Of a stretch of 64,000 nt of DNA, positions 10,024 through 18,692 are shown piece after piece. Every line of letters starts with the position of its first letter. The stretch's first letter is position 1. The notes beneath the pieces are model-generated. The model searched no databases. It saw nothing but the letters and a program-made list of their open reading frames with translations, and had not been told where the DNA came from. The DNA comes from Methanobacteriota archaeon (GTDB lineage: Archaea > Thermoplasmatota > Poseidoniia > Poseidoniales > Poseidoniaceae): NCBI GenBank assembly GCA_002726395.1, contig PBTA01000030.1:29666-93665 (forward strand). Direction: 5' to 3'. Position numbers and translations under genes: made by a program.

Positions 10024-11196
10024 TTGTCAACAAAACAATCAGTATTGGATAAATGGTTCCTTAGGCAGGATATTATCAATCAATTACTTGAATCAGGCGA
10101 GGAATCAGAAGATGCGCTAAAGTTCGCTGAACGAATTATGCCAGTAGTTGAAGCAGAGGAATCCGAATACCAATCACTGGATGACCCATTTGACAGGTCG
10201 GTAGCCTTAGTATTGTCATTGGTTAAAGACCAGGAACTAAACCCCTGGGACATAGATTTGTCCACTTTCTTGAAAGTATTTACTAAACGGGTTAGATCTG
10301 AATCCGATAAACTGAATTTACCTGCATGTGGGCGTTTGATTAGGATGGCTTGGGAAGTTTTGAATCAACAAGCAATGGTGCTATTTGATAGAGTACAAAA
10401 CATGGACCAAGAAGAGGATTGGGAGGATGAAATTGATTTTGGATGGGAGTCGGATTATGATGACCAGGATTATCTGTTTACTACTTCAATTCTAGAAGGG
10501 GATGTAGAACAATTACTTCCATCATTGTTTGACGAAAGAATACGTCGAGACGAAGGTAGGCCAGTGACTTTAGGTGAACTTTTATCTGCCTTCAAAGATG
10601 CTGCAGAGGACGCAGAAGAATTAAAAATTCGAGAAGAAAACAGGATTGCACATCAAGCAGAATTAGGTGACTATCTGAACAATGTTGGTAGTAGGATGCA
10701 TAATGAAGATTTGGAAGGTGACATCTATAGATGCTGGTCAGCGCTTAGAAAGGCTTGTCAAAAATCGGGTTCAGCCAAAGTAAAAGTAATTCAGGTAATG
10801 GCTGAATTAAATGATATCTTATTGGCTGAAAATGGTCATATTGAACAAGGCTATGAAGAAGAATCTAAAGTAGCATCATTCATAGCCAGCCTGTTTTTGA
10901 CTCATCGAGGATTTGCTCTAATAAGTCAAGATGAAGTACCCTATGGTGATATCATGTTAGAAGATTTATGGCCAGGGGTCACAGAGTTCAATGATATCAA
11001 GGAACTTATTGAGGATAAAAAGGAAGTTCAAAGCAACTCTTCAGAGAAAGAAGAGACAGGTTCAGTACAATTTGCCAAACGTCGAGCCGAAAAAATAAGA
11101 GCAAAAGAAGAGAAAGCGAGGAAACAATTCGAGCAAGAGCAAATCCAATCATCAGTGGAAGATGATTTGCCTGAGCATGATTGGTTGGTAGAGTAA
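10024..11196 (+). CDS. scpA: Segregation and condensation protein A (kleisin)
   Basis: ScpA is the kleisin that bridges the SMC heads and binds ScpB. The segment DPFDRSVALVLSLVKDQELN (about residues 58-77), followed by PWDIDL, corresponds to the conserved start of ScpA, and the C-terminal third contains a winged-helix-like region (about 260-310). At 390 residues it is longer than bacterial ScpA (~250); the extra length is a very acidic central section (about 120-155) and a charged, coiled-coil C-terminal tail. The start is TTG, supported by GAGGTGA at 10013-10019 four bases upstream. It lies between smc and scpB with short gaps. Confidence 0.88.
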   Translation: MSTKQSVLDKWFLRQDIINQLLESGEESEDALKFAERIMPVVEAEESEYQSLDDPFDRSVALVLSLVKDQELNPWDIDLSTFLKVFTKRVRSESDKLNLPACGRLIRMAWEVLNQQAMVLFDRVQNMDQEEDWEDEIDFGWESDYDDQDYLFTTSILEGDVEQLLPSLFDERIRRDEGRPVTLGELLSAFKDAAEDAEELKIREENRIAHQAELGDYLNNVGSRMHNEDLEGDIYRCWSALRKACQKSGSAKVKVIQVMAELNDILLAENGHIEQGYEEESKVASFIASLFLTHRGFALISQDEVPYGDIMLEDLWPGVTEFNDIKELIEDKKEVQSNSSEKEETGSVQFAKRRAEKIRAKEEKARKQFEQEQIQSSVEDDLPEHDWLVE

Positions 11197-11208
11197 GGAT
11201 TTGATTAC

Positions 11209-11814
11209 ATGTCAGAAATACAACTAGATACATTACTTGAAGCAACATTATTCGGCGCGGGTAGGTCGATGACAGTATCTGAGTTATGTCAGTCATTAGG
11301 CTATGATGAGGAGGAGATGTTGGATTGTTTATTCTCGCTACGTTCCACGCTCAAAAGGCGTCGCGGAGGAGCTCTACAAATCGCTGAAGTAGGTGACAGG
11401 TGGGCCATAGAAGTTAAGCCGGAAATTGCCACTCATTTGCCTAAGGGTGCTAAGACTGATCTGCCAAAAAAATTACTCAAAGCAGCATCTCTTATTGCTT
11501 ACCATCAGCCAATGTCACAATCAAGACTGGTTGAATTATTAGGTCAGAAGGCATATGATTATGTTAGAGAATTAGCTCAATATGGCATGATTGACCGTCG
11601 TAAGGACGGTAACACCAGAAGATTAACGACCACCAGAAGATTCTCTGAAGCATTTGGTTGCCCTTATACCGACCGTAAAAAAGTCAAAGCATGGTTTAGA
11701 GAACAAGTTCAAAACACCGGTATTCTGGACGAATTAGAAACCAATGATGTGCTAAAAAGTGAAACTGAATATCAAGGGACTGTTCAAGGAACGTTACAAT
11801 TTGAGGAAGAGTGA
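11209..11814 (+). CDS. scpB: Segregation and condensation protein B
   Basis: ScpB dimers bind ScpA and regulate SMC ATPase. The 201-residue length and the two winged-helix domains fit the family: the first covers about residues 5-85 and begins with LDTLLEATLFGAG, and the second includes AASLIAYHQPMSQSRLVEL and the turn YDYVRELAQYGMIDRR (about 95-140). The C-terminal ~45 residues are polar. It closes the smc-scpA-scpB operon and meets the HMG-CoA reductase gene tail-to-tail with no spacer. Confidence 0.88.
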   Translation: MSEIQLDTLLEATLFGAGRSMTVSELCQSLGYDEEEMLDCLFSLRSTLKRRRGGALQIAEVGDRWAIEVKPEIATHLPKGAKTDLPKKLLKAASLIAYHQPMSQSRLVELLGQKAYDYVRELAQYGMIDRRKDGNTRRLTTTRRFSEAFGCPYTDRKKVKAWFREQVQNTGILDELETNDVLKSETEYQGTVQGTLQFEEE

Positions 11815-13134
11815 CTATTCATCTCTTAGTTCTTCTAATAATTTCTTGACAGCAGTTTGGGTTTTTGGACCATTTAGTGCTTGTAATCTTGAAGCAACAA
11901 TTTCAATTTCTTCTCCCTCTGCGCCAGCGCTTACTGCCATGTTTCTAGAATGTAATTTCATATGTCCGGCCTGAATTCCGCTGGTTGCAAGGGCTCTAAG
12001 AGCACCAAGGTTTTGCGCCAAACCAGCAGCACAAATTATTCCAGCCAGTTCGTTTGCCGATTCAACTCCAAGTATGGCAAGATTAGCTTTTGCAGTTGGG
12101 TGGACTTTTGATGCACCGCCAACGATTCCTACTGCCATTGGTGTCTCGATACTTCCAATTAAGTTTCCAGATTCATCCCTTGACCAATTGGTCATTGAAG
12201 TATAATGATTACTTGAGTGTGATGCCCATGCATGGCATCCAGCTTCGATAGCACGCCAGTCTTGGCCACAGGCGACAGCAACGCTGCTTATTGCGTTCAT
12301 AACGCCTTTATTGTGTGTTGTTGCCCTAAACGGGTCACTTACAGCAAAATGATGCGCCTCAATAATTCCTTGAATAACATCAAGTCCATTTTCCCTGGTA
12401 CCGTCATTGGCAATCTCTTCGGGAGTGAATGTGGCAGAAACTCTCGCTAATCTGTGGGCGGCTAGATTTGATAGTATCTTCAAATGCACCCTGCCTCCAG
12501 TCATTCTTTCAATTTCCGGAGCAATCAATTCCGCCATTGTATTAACTGCATTAGCTCCCATAGCGTCTCTGCAATCAACAATAATGTGAAGAATTAGCAT
12601 TGGGCCTGACATGGTTTCGATGATCCTAGTTTCAATTCTCTTACAGCCGCCGCCCAACTTTATCATCATAGAAGGCAGACTATTGCATAAATTGATTATT
12701 TCATCCTTTTCTTGATGTATACTTTTCATAGCCATTTCAAGATCCTCCACATCTAAAATTTGTAATTGGCCAATCATTAGTGGCGCATCATTCTGTGTCC
12801 TAAATCCGCCGTTATCTAAGCATCTCTTGGCCATGTTTGAGGCTGCAGCAACTACACTGGATTCTTCAAGGCAAAATGGGATTAGGTAGTGCTTGCTATC
12901 AATGACAAAATTAGTTGCAATGCCTACTGGCAATGACATGGTGCCAATGACATTCTCAATCATTCGATCCGCAGCATCATCGTCTAGTTCGCCATTATTG
13001 GCAAGTGCTGCAACATGTTCATCAGAGATGCCAGATAGATTTTGTACTAGCTTTCGCCGTTCTTCAACTGATAATTTGAAGAAACCACTCAATCGACTAT
13101 TCTCTACAGGCATGTCCTCACTATTGGTACCCAT
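11815..13134 (-). CDS. mvaA: Hydroxymethylglutaryl-CoA reductase, class II
   Basis: This enzyme converts HMG-CoA to mevalonate, the committed step toward archaeal isoprenoid lipids. Sequence blocks match the class II (Pseudomonas mevalonii-like) form: LSGFFKLSVEERR near the start, ENVIGT with catalytic Glu60, DCRDAMGAN (188-195), THNKG with catalytic Lys276, GQDWRAIEAG with Asp292, and LHSRN with His395 near the C-terminus. The length of 439 residues is right. Most archaea carry the class I form; class II is known from Archaeoglobus and Thermoplasma relatives. ATG 13134 is chosen over TTG 13155; neither has a clear Shine-Dalgarno. Its promoter lies in the repeat-rich divergent gap beginning at 13135. 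Confidence 0.92.
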   Translation of the reverse strand: MGTNSEDMPVENSRLSGFFKLSVEERRKLVQNLSGISDEHVAALANNGELDDDAADRMIENVIGTMSLPVGIATNFVIDSKHYLIPFCLEESSVVAAASNMAKRCLDNGGFRTQNDAPLMIGQLQILDVEDLEMAMKSIHQEKDEIINLCNSLPSMMIKLGGGCKRIETRIIETMSGPMLILHIIVDCRDAMGANAVNTMAELIAPEIERMTGGRVHLKILSNLAAHRLARVSATFTPEEIANDGTRENGLDVIQGIIEAHHFAVSDPFRATTHNKGVMNAISSVAVACGQDWRAIEAGCHAWASHSSNHYTSMTNWSRDESGNLIGSIETPMAVGIVGGASKVHPTAKANLAILGVESANELAGIICAAGLAQNLGALRALATSGIQAGHMKLHSRNMAVSAGAEGEEIEIVASRLQALNGPKTQTAVKKLLEELRDE

Positions 13135-13337
13135 GGCGAGTCTGCAAATAAGCAATGGGTTGTATGGATGTCAGTTTAACGGGTTTAACGCATTCATTAA
13201 CGCGTTAATTATATGTTAATTATACGTTAATTGGAGAAAATAATCTCACTGAATAAATCGATTGACGCATAATAACGGGTTTAATTGGTGCTAATTATGG
13301 TGAAATATCAAATACCCTCTTGGTTGATGGTGCCAAC
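13135..13337. promoter_or_regulatory. Divergent promoter region with periodic GTTAATT repeats
   Basis: This 203-base gap separates HMG-CoA reductase (leftward) from the AAA ATPase gene (rightward). GTTAATT occurs at 13204-13210, 13215-13221 and 13226-13232, exactly 11 bases apart, so all three face the same side of the helix. Immediately to the left, ATTAACGCGTTAAT (13196-13209) is a perfect 14-bp palindrome, and TTTAACG occurs at 13175-13181 and 13184-13190. Further AT-rich TTAATT and CTAATTAT elements lie at 13280-13297. The layout suggests a cooperative multi-site operator controlling one or both genes. TATA elements cannot be separated from the repeats by eye. Confidence 0.5.
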
Positions 13338-15104
13338 ATGCGTGTAGAAGGGTTACAATTTGAGATTCCTGAGTTAGCATACAATCCATTCTCAACAAGT
13401 CCATTGGAAAGTAATCAATCCAACCTTTATGTTGGCCGGCTAGGAGTAAGGGGAAGAATCTCCCAAAATATCAATTTTAGATCTAATCGTAGCATTTTAA
13501 TGGTCGGCGAACTAGGTAGCGGTAGAACATCTTTGCTTCGGTGTGCAGGCGAAGAGGCTCCAGTATACGTCCATATTGACCATATTTCGGCATCTAGACC
13601 GGATGAAAGCCTTCTACATCGTATGTATTCTAGCCTTGTTGGATATGATATACCAAAAAACTCGGTTGAACTAGTAAGTAAAATGGTTGATTTTTCTCGC
13701 TCTTTTAATAATAAATTGCCACTTATTGTAATTGATACTCCAAATGTGGAGGGAAGCGTACTTTCTGTTGCACTTAGGGATGTATTACCGTCCTTAGAAC
13801 GTCTACAGGCAGTAATTGTTGTAGTTGTAGAACCAAAACAGAGAATGAACATTCCAGATTATTTATTGAGTACATTTGCCAACGAAGTCAGTATTAACCC
13901 ACTAACTGTAGACGAAGTACAAGTATTGGTAGAACGGCGTATTTTATCGGTTACTAATCAGCCATTCAGTCTTAGCTTTGATGATGCTAAAATAATACAT
14001 CAAAAAACCTCTGGAATGCCGATTAAAATCGTTAAATTCATGCGTGATGCAATAGACAACACGATGATGAACAACGTTGGAATTGATTTTTCGATTAAGA
14101 ATGATGTTATAGAATCTCAGCCAGAAGTAACTCAAGACTTTGGATATGCCGAAGAAGAAACTAACTTAATAATTGATTCAATTGATGACCAAACAGTAAT
14201 TGACGCATCTATGCCATGGACTGAAAGAGATGAGTTAAGTGAACTAAGCTCGCAAATAGAAACTGCTGACCCGTTTGGTTTTGAGCTAGATTTAGACGAG
14301 TTGTCAGAATCTCAACAATTTGATGAAGAGGTTCAAGAACATACATTTTCAGCATTTCCTTCTAATGATGCTGCCATTACTGAAACAAAAAAACCACGCC
14401 CTCACATTGATGCGGGAGCTTTTGGTGGACTGTTAGGGAGGACACGAGACTTTGCTGAAATTGAGGAGTCTGAACCAGACCATATGGTCAATGAAATGGA
14501 AACTCAGGGAGCAGAACTGTGGGTGTCCAAAGAGATGATTGAAGTAGAAGAAAAAATAGAATTTACTGCCGAAGACTCGGCAGAATTAATTCACGATGAG
14601 ATCGGTATCGAGTCAAATGATGAACCGTTTGAATTGCCCCTAAATCAAACAATAGAGCGCGTAGAGGAATCTAACCATGGTCAAAATTTAGGAGTGTTGT
14701 CTAGTCAAATAGCCACATTATTGGCTCCGCTAATAAATAATAATATAATTTCAGGCGATTTTGATACAAGTTCCAATCGGTTCATAAGCGCATTAATGGG
14801 TATGTCAAATCAAAATTTTTCAGCCAAAACCGATTATCCATTAGACCCGTTGGCTCTTTCTTCATTAACCTCTAATGAATCATATGTTTTGTCAATTGCT
14901 AGATTAAGGAGATATTCTCCTAGCGATAAAGAAATATTGACTCATCTGTCGATTAAAAGGCCTAGATTGTCACAAATAAGTAATAAGTTACTAAAATTAG
15001 GAATATTAAATGTTAGAATGAAAGGCCGGAATCGCTATTTCGAACTTACCCAAGCAGCCAAAGCGCAATTAATTGCTTGGGGCATTATTGGAGGTGATGA
15101 ATGA
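13338..15104 (+). CDS. Degenerate Orc/Cdc6-like AAA ATPase with C-terminal winged helix
   Basis: A 588-residue protein whose N-terminal ~250 residues follow an AAA+/ORC-type layout. The P-loop is GELGSGRTS (57-65), with Arg63 in place of the invariant Lys, and the Walker B strand is LIVIDTPN, where the usual Asp-Glu is Asp-Thr (133-134). ATP hydrolysis is therefore doubtful. A long acidic linker (about 255-470) separates this from a C-terminal winged-helix region (about 515-588) resembling a MarR/ArsR-type DNA-binding fold. The start is ATG 13338, with GGTG a few bases upstream; TTG 13320 is possible. The next gene begins with an ATGA overlap behind GGAGGTGA, so the two are translationally coupled. 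I know no function; a DNA-bound scaffold or regulator is plausible. Confidence 0.6.
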   Translation: MRVEGLQFEIPELAYNPFSTSPLESNQSNLYVGRLGVRGRISQNINFRSNRSILMVGELGSGRTSLLRCAGEEAPVYVHIDHISASRPDESLLHRMYSSLVGYDIPKNSVELVSKMVDFSRSFNNKLPLIVIDTPNVEGSVLSVALRDVLPSLERLQAVIVVVVEPKQRMNIPDYLLSTFANEVSINPLTVDEVQVLVERRILSVTNQPFSLSFDDAKIIHQKTSGMPIKIVKFMRDAIDNTMMNNVGIDFSIKNDVIESQPEVTQDFGYAEEETNLIIDSIDDQTVIDASMPWTERDELSELSSQIETADPFGFELDLDELSESQQFDEEVQEHTFSAFPSNDAAITETKKPRPHIDAGAFGGLLGRTRDFAEIEESEPDHMVNEMETQGAELWVSKEMIEVEEKIEFTAEDSAELIHDEIGIESNDEPFELPLNQTIERVEESNHGQNLGVLSSQIATLLAPLINNNIISGDFDTSSNRFISALMGMSNQNFSAKTDYPLDPLALSSLTSNESYVLSIARLRRYSPSDKEILTHLSIKRPRLSQISNKLLKLGILNVRMKGRNRYFELTQAAKAQLIAWGIIGGDE

Positions 15105-16150
15105 TGACTTGGAGTATTTCGTGGTCATGGCAAGCACCTTCTAGAATCTCATGTATTGCAGCAGTTGAAGGTGGAGTTGTAATAAGCAATGGTCTAGAGC
15201 TACATCTATTAGAATCAGATGGAAGTAAAAGGTGGTCAATTAAAACCCCATTCAAGGTTCATTCAATTTACTATAATAATGGGATTTTAGCAGCCTTAGC
15301 AGCACATGGCTTCTATGTAATATCAACTACTGATGGAAGTATGATTCATGATGGCAGGTCTACTTATGGTGGATTTAATGATGTCATGAGTAGGCCAGGT
15401 GGGGGTTGGATTTTATCAGGCAAGGAAGGGCAATTGCACTTATTTTCTCATGAGGGAATTGGCATTAAAAGATTTGAAACAGGCAAGGTTAGAAGATTAG
15501 TCGGTTGGTTGGACAGAGAGCATATTCTATGGCAATCAGATGATGGTTTGTTGTGGTGTGGCCGATTAGGTAATAATTACGCAAAAAGGTGTTTAGAAGA
15601 TCGCATCTGGAGTTGGGTTTCTCGATTAGATAGCGGGCGTCTGGTACTTCAGACAAGTTCTGGTGAGATTTGGGAAGGTATTCCCCATCCATTTGGCTGG
15701 GATCATATTGAAAAATTACAATCCGATTCTTTGGAACCAATGGAAGGGATTCGCTGTGGAGATGGATGGTGGATTCTAGGGATTGAAGGTTTACTGTACC
15801 ATCTGTCAAATTCATCCGATAGTGAAAGCAGTCAATTAGGTAATGAAATGAATTTAGGAGATTTATTGGCAAAAATTACCAATGATAGTATGGTTACTGC
15901 AACTAGAAATGGTTTAATTCGAATGTGGAAAGCACCTCACCTAGCAAACTCAGAGCGTGAGAGTCGTTACCAAGCAGCTGCTGAAGCCGCACTAGCAAGA
16001 GATTGGGAAGAACGTAAAGCGATATTTATTAGAGCCCAACAATCAGAAACGGAAGGAAGATTATCTCTTGCTGTTGAATTATACCAATCATTAGGCAGAC
16101 AAGAGGATGTCAAGCGTTTGTTAAAACGGCAGAAGGAGGATGGAGAATGA
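15101..16150 (+). CDS. Beta-propeller (WD40/PQQ-like) protein with helical C-terminus
   Basis: A 349-residue protein without a signal peptide. Residues 1 to ~285 consist of repeating Trp- and Gly-rich beta segments (for example SDGSKRWSIKTPF, SGKEGQLHLF, WQSDDGLLWCG), as in WD40 or PQQ propellers. Residues ~290-349 are helical, with EGRLSLAVELYQSLGRQEDV, which reads like one tetratricopeptide/alpha-solenoid repeat. It is likely cytoplasmic and a protein-binding platform. ATG 15101 overlaps the previous stop; the second ATG at 15104 is better spaced from GGAGGTGA (15090-15097) and may be the real start. It overlaps the DUF357 gene by 4 bases. No specific family is recognised. Confidence 0.6.
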   Translation: MMTWSISWSWQAPSRISCIAAVEGGVVISNGLELHLLESDGSKRWSIKTPFKVHSIYYNNGILAALAAHGFYVISTTDGSMIHDGRSTYGGFNDVMSRPGGGWILSGKEGQLHLFSHEGIGIKRFETGKVRRLVGWLDREHILWQSDDGLLWCGRLGNNYAKRCLEDRIWSWVSRLDSGRLVLQTSSGEIWEGIPHPFGWDHIEKLQSDSLEPMEGIRCGDGWWILGIEGLLYHLSNSSDSESSQLGNEMNLGDLLAKITNDSMVTATRNGLIRMWKAPHLANSERESRYQAAAEAALARDWEERKAIFIRAQQSETEGRLSLAVELYQSLGRQEDVKRLLKRQKEDGE

Positions 16151-16446
16151 CCGATATTAACGACAAAATTAGCGAAGAAAAACTAACACATTATTTGAAT
16201 TTGACCAAAGAAGCCCGTAAAAAGGCCACACCTATTCATGAAAAGGGTACTGAGCAAGATGATATGTTAGCAGTTTTGCTGAGGATGGCAGATGACTATA
16301 CCAGTGATGCGCAGCATTTCATGAAAATAGGAGATTATATCAGAGCCTATGGGGCAATAAATTATGCCCATGCATGGATTGATGCAGGAGTTAAATTAAG
16401 GTTGTTAGATGGTCATGGGGATGACCGACTATTCACTCTGCCATAA
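16147..16446 (+). CDS. DUF357 family protein
   Basis: A 99-residue archaeal small helical protein. The pattern LTKEARKKA, then ADDYTSDAQHFMKIGDYIRA, then YGAINYAHAWIDAGVKLRLL matches DUF357, a family of predicted four-helix proteins whose role is unknown. GGAGGATGGAG precedes ATG 16147, which overlaps the end of the propeller gene by 4 bases, so it is the third member of that operon. It ends just before the convergent PIN-domain gene. Confidence 0.8.
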   Translation: MTDINDKISEEKLTHYLNLTKEARKKATPIHEKGTEQDDMLAVLLRMADDYTSDAQHFMKIGDYIRAYGAINYAHAWIDAGVKLRLLDGHGDDRLFTLP

Positions 16447-16451
16447 CCGTT

Positions 16452-16838
16452 CTATAGACCTTCTATCAAATTTAGATGGTTATTCTTAACCACTTCAACA
16501 ACGTCAATACCAGATTTGAATAATCTTCTTTTTAGGTCTTTGTCCACTGTCAAAACAGCTAATTGATGATTAACTGCTAAATCATAGATAATATCGTCTG
16601 TGTGCCTTAAATCATGTGAAATATGATTTATTTCATTTGACTTTTTGGCCAGAAGTTCTAGCAGCAAGGTGTTTTTTCTTGTCCGTTTAACACTTAATCT
16701 TTCTAGTTCTTCTGTTATTTCGGGTAGTAGTATTAATTCAAAATTGCCAAATAGATGTTCCAATTCTATTTCAAAATTAATCCCAGCATCAATTATGGCC
16801 ACCCAGCCACACGCATCGATAATGATTCGTTGAGTCAT
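16452..16838 (-). CDS. PIN-domain protein (FCF1/VapC-like nuclease fold)
   Basis: A 128-residue PIN-domain protein. Acidic residues expected at the metal site are visible: Asp8 in RIIIDACG, Glu residues in PEITEELERL (about 39-48), Asp in HTDDIIYDLA (about 79-88), and Asp in VLTVDKDLKRRL (about 95-105). It resembles the archaeal proteins related to the rRNA-processing factor Fcf1/Utp24, which are often encoded next to aIF2-gamma, rather than a toxin; no antitoxin gene is adjacent. ATG 16838 lies 8 bases downstream of the aIF2-gamma stop with GGCGGT upstream, so the two form an operon. Confidence 0.8.
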   Translation of the reverse strand: MTQRIIIDACGWVAIIDAGINFEIELEHLFGNFELILLPEITEELERLSVKRTRKNTLLLELLAKKSNEINHISHDLRHTDDIIYDLAVNHQLAVLTVDKDLKRRLFKSGIDVVEVVKNNHLNLIEGL

Positions 16839-16846
16839 TATACCGC

Positions 16847-18085
16847 CTATTGTATTATGCCGTATCCAATTAATCGCCAACGAGAACCGATTCTTCTTGA
16901 AAGTGAAACCCGTTCTCCAGAGTCAACACAGATTGGAAGCCTTAATTCTAAAGCAGTCCTTGTCTTTTCAGCGTTTCTGGTTACGCCAACAGATGTCGCA
17001 GTTGCTACATTAATCATCAACATTTCATTATTTCTTAGCGGTTGAATTTTTTCTGGTTTATCTTGATCTGAAGAAACCATTGATTCCATTAAGTGTACTG
17101 ATATTTCTAACGCAGACCTCACTTCAGGCAATTCGCCTTCTAGTGAGACCACTTGTCCCGATAAGTTATCTGAGGTGGTTATTGATGGGTCAAGTTTAGT
17201 GGCAAGCCCACAAAGGCCTCCAGCATGCATTTTTTCTAACGCTATACCTCCACCTTGCATACTGGTAACAGTAGCAGAAATTGGTTCCCATCTAGTTTTA
17301 GATCCTTGTTCTATTTTTCTTCCAGGTCCAATAACAACCTTGTCACCAATTTTAAATTCGCCTCTAACAATACTACCACCAATCACTCCACCCAACAGCT
17401 TTGCTGGTCTGGTGCCCGGGCGATTAATGTCAAATGACCTTGCAACATGCATCAATGGCTTTTCTTTTTCATCCCGCTTTGGGGTTGGAATCGTGTTCTC
17501 TATGGCATCAATAAGAATATCTAGATTAACATCATGGTGAGCAGACACAGGTATAATAGGTGCATTTTCTGCCACCGTGCCGCTCAAAAATTCCTTAATT
17601 TCTTGATGAGATTCAATCGCACGCTCCCTACTGACTAGATCAATCTTATTTTGAACAACTACAATATTTTTTATCCCAGACATATTCAAAGCCATCAAAT
17701 GCTCTCTAGTCTGAGGCTGGGGGCATTTTTCATTAGCAGCAACCATCAACATTGCGCCATCCATTATTGATGCGCCTGTTATCATGATTGCCATTAATGT
17801 CTCGTGCCCAGGTGCATCGACAAAGGACACAACTCTCTGTAAATCGTCAGGAGAATCTTTCTTACCTTCTGGATGTTTACCAGTAGCGTAGTAAGTGCCG
17901 TCACCAGTTTTGTAAAATGCAGTATCAGCATATCCAAGTTTAATCGATATACCTCTTTTCCTTTCTTCAGAGTGAGTGTCAGTCCAAACTCCGGAAAGAG
18001 CTTTTGTCAAAGTGGTTTTACCGTGATCTACGTGACCAACTAGTCCAATGTTTACAGTTGGCTGCTCGGGAAGTTTTCTCGCCAT
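16847..18085 (-). CDS. eif2g: Translation initiation factor aIF2 subunit gamma
   Basis: This GTPase carries initiator Met-tRNA to the small ribosomal subunit as the core of the aIF2 trimer. G-domain motifs are intact: G1 GHVDHGKTT (17-25), G3 DAPGH (90-94) and G4 NKIDL (146-150). VAANEKCPQPQTREHL is the typical family block, and domains II and III follow to a total of 412 residues. The region between SIKLGYAD and VSFVDAPGH (about 54-84), which normally holds four zinc-binding Cys, has none here. ATG 18085 is used rather than TTG 18094. It lies between the S6e gene and the PIN gene in a leftward translation cluster. Confidence 0.95.
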   Translation of the reverse strand: MARKLPEQPTVNIGLVGHVDHGKTTLTKALSGVWTDTHSEERKRGISIKLGYADTAFYKTGDGTYYATGKHPEGKKDSPDDLQRVVSFVDAPGHETLMAIMITGASIMDGAMLMVAANEKCPQPQTREHLMALNMSGIKNIVVVQNKIDLVSRERAIESHQEIKEFLSGTVAENAPIIPVSAHHDVNLDILIDAIENTIPTPKRDEKEKPLMHVARSFDINRPGTRPAKLLGGVIGGSIVRGEFKIGDKVVIGPGRKIEQGSKTRWEPISATVTSMQGGGIALEKMHAGGLCGLATKLDPSITTSDNLSGQVVSLEGELPEVRSALEISVHLMESMVSSDQDKPEKIQPLRNNEMLMINVATATSVGVTRNAEKTRTALELRLPICVDSGERVSLSRRIGSRWRLIGYGIIQ

Positions 18086-18121
18086 TCCCGTCAACCCCTA
18101 CTACGAAAACCCTCTCGGGAT

Positions 18122-18613
18122 TCACTCCGATGTTTCCTCGCTTTCCGAAGCAAGAATGTCAGATAGTGCTTTCTTGCCAGACTCGATAACTTTGAGGTTA
18201 ACTTGCCTAGTGTCTTGAGTAATAGTGTTGCCACGGAAGTTTCTACGCTTCCTTAGACCGTCTGGTTTGTAGCGGAATCGCTTCTTCTCTCCGCCTTTAT
18301 TCTTGAATACTAAACTATGACCTTTGAAGCCAGTTGAAGCAGTAACTAGGATTGACTGGCGAGAGCCGCCTTCTAGATCTCTTCTAAGCGGAGTTCCAGT
18401 TTTGTCAGAGCCCCCAGTAATTTGTAGTTTGTAACCAGAAAGAGTTTGGTCACCTTCTCCGACAAAAATACCATCGACAACATCGCCAATTTTCTTGCCA
18501 AGTAATTGAGAGTGATTGTTACCACTTATTTTCACTGAATAGGCTTTGCCGTTACTCTTTGGGTTTGTGTCATTTACGACAGCAACGAGTTCTCCTTGTT
18601 GACCAGTAGCCAT
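18122..18613 (-). CDS. rps6e: Ribosomal protein S6e
   Basis: A small-subunit ribosomal protein found in archaea and eukaryotes. The block SGGSD-like GGSDKTGTPLRRDLEGGSR and the following KGHSLVFKNKGGEKKRFRY are diagnostic of S6e. From ATG 18613 it has 163 residues, slightly longer than many archaeal S6e because of a basic middle (GLRKRRNFRGNTI) and an acidic end. The upstream in-frame start at 18664 is rejected because it would add an unrelated N-terminus. It sits next to aIF2-gamma, a common archaeal arrangement. Confidence 0.93.
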   Translation of the reverse strand: MATGQQGELVAVVNDTNPKSNGKAYSVKISGNNHSQLLGKKIGDVVDGIFVGEGDQTLSGYKLQITGGSDKTGTPLRRDLEGGSRQSILVTASTGFKGHSLVFKNKGGEKKRFRYKPDGLRKRRNFRGNTITQDTRQVNLKVIESGKKALSDILASESEETSE

Positions 18614-18692
18614 ATTAACGCCTCTAAGACAGGTTGCCGAACAGTGACCTGTATTTATGCTCACCGCATAAACCGTTGACTAGAATTTGCCA

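Noticed and set aside
12893..13219. 108-residue rightward ORF over the start of HMG-CoA reductase and into the divergent gap
   Set aside because: It is antisense to conserved enzyme sequence and runs through the repeat cluster; its composition is not protein-like.
16452..16838. VapC toxin of a toxin-antitoxin pair
   Set aside because: No small antitoxin gene is adjacent; its position behind aIF2-gamma fits a housekeeping PIN protein.
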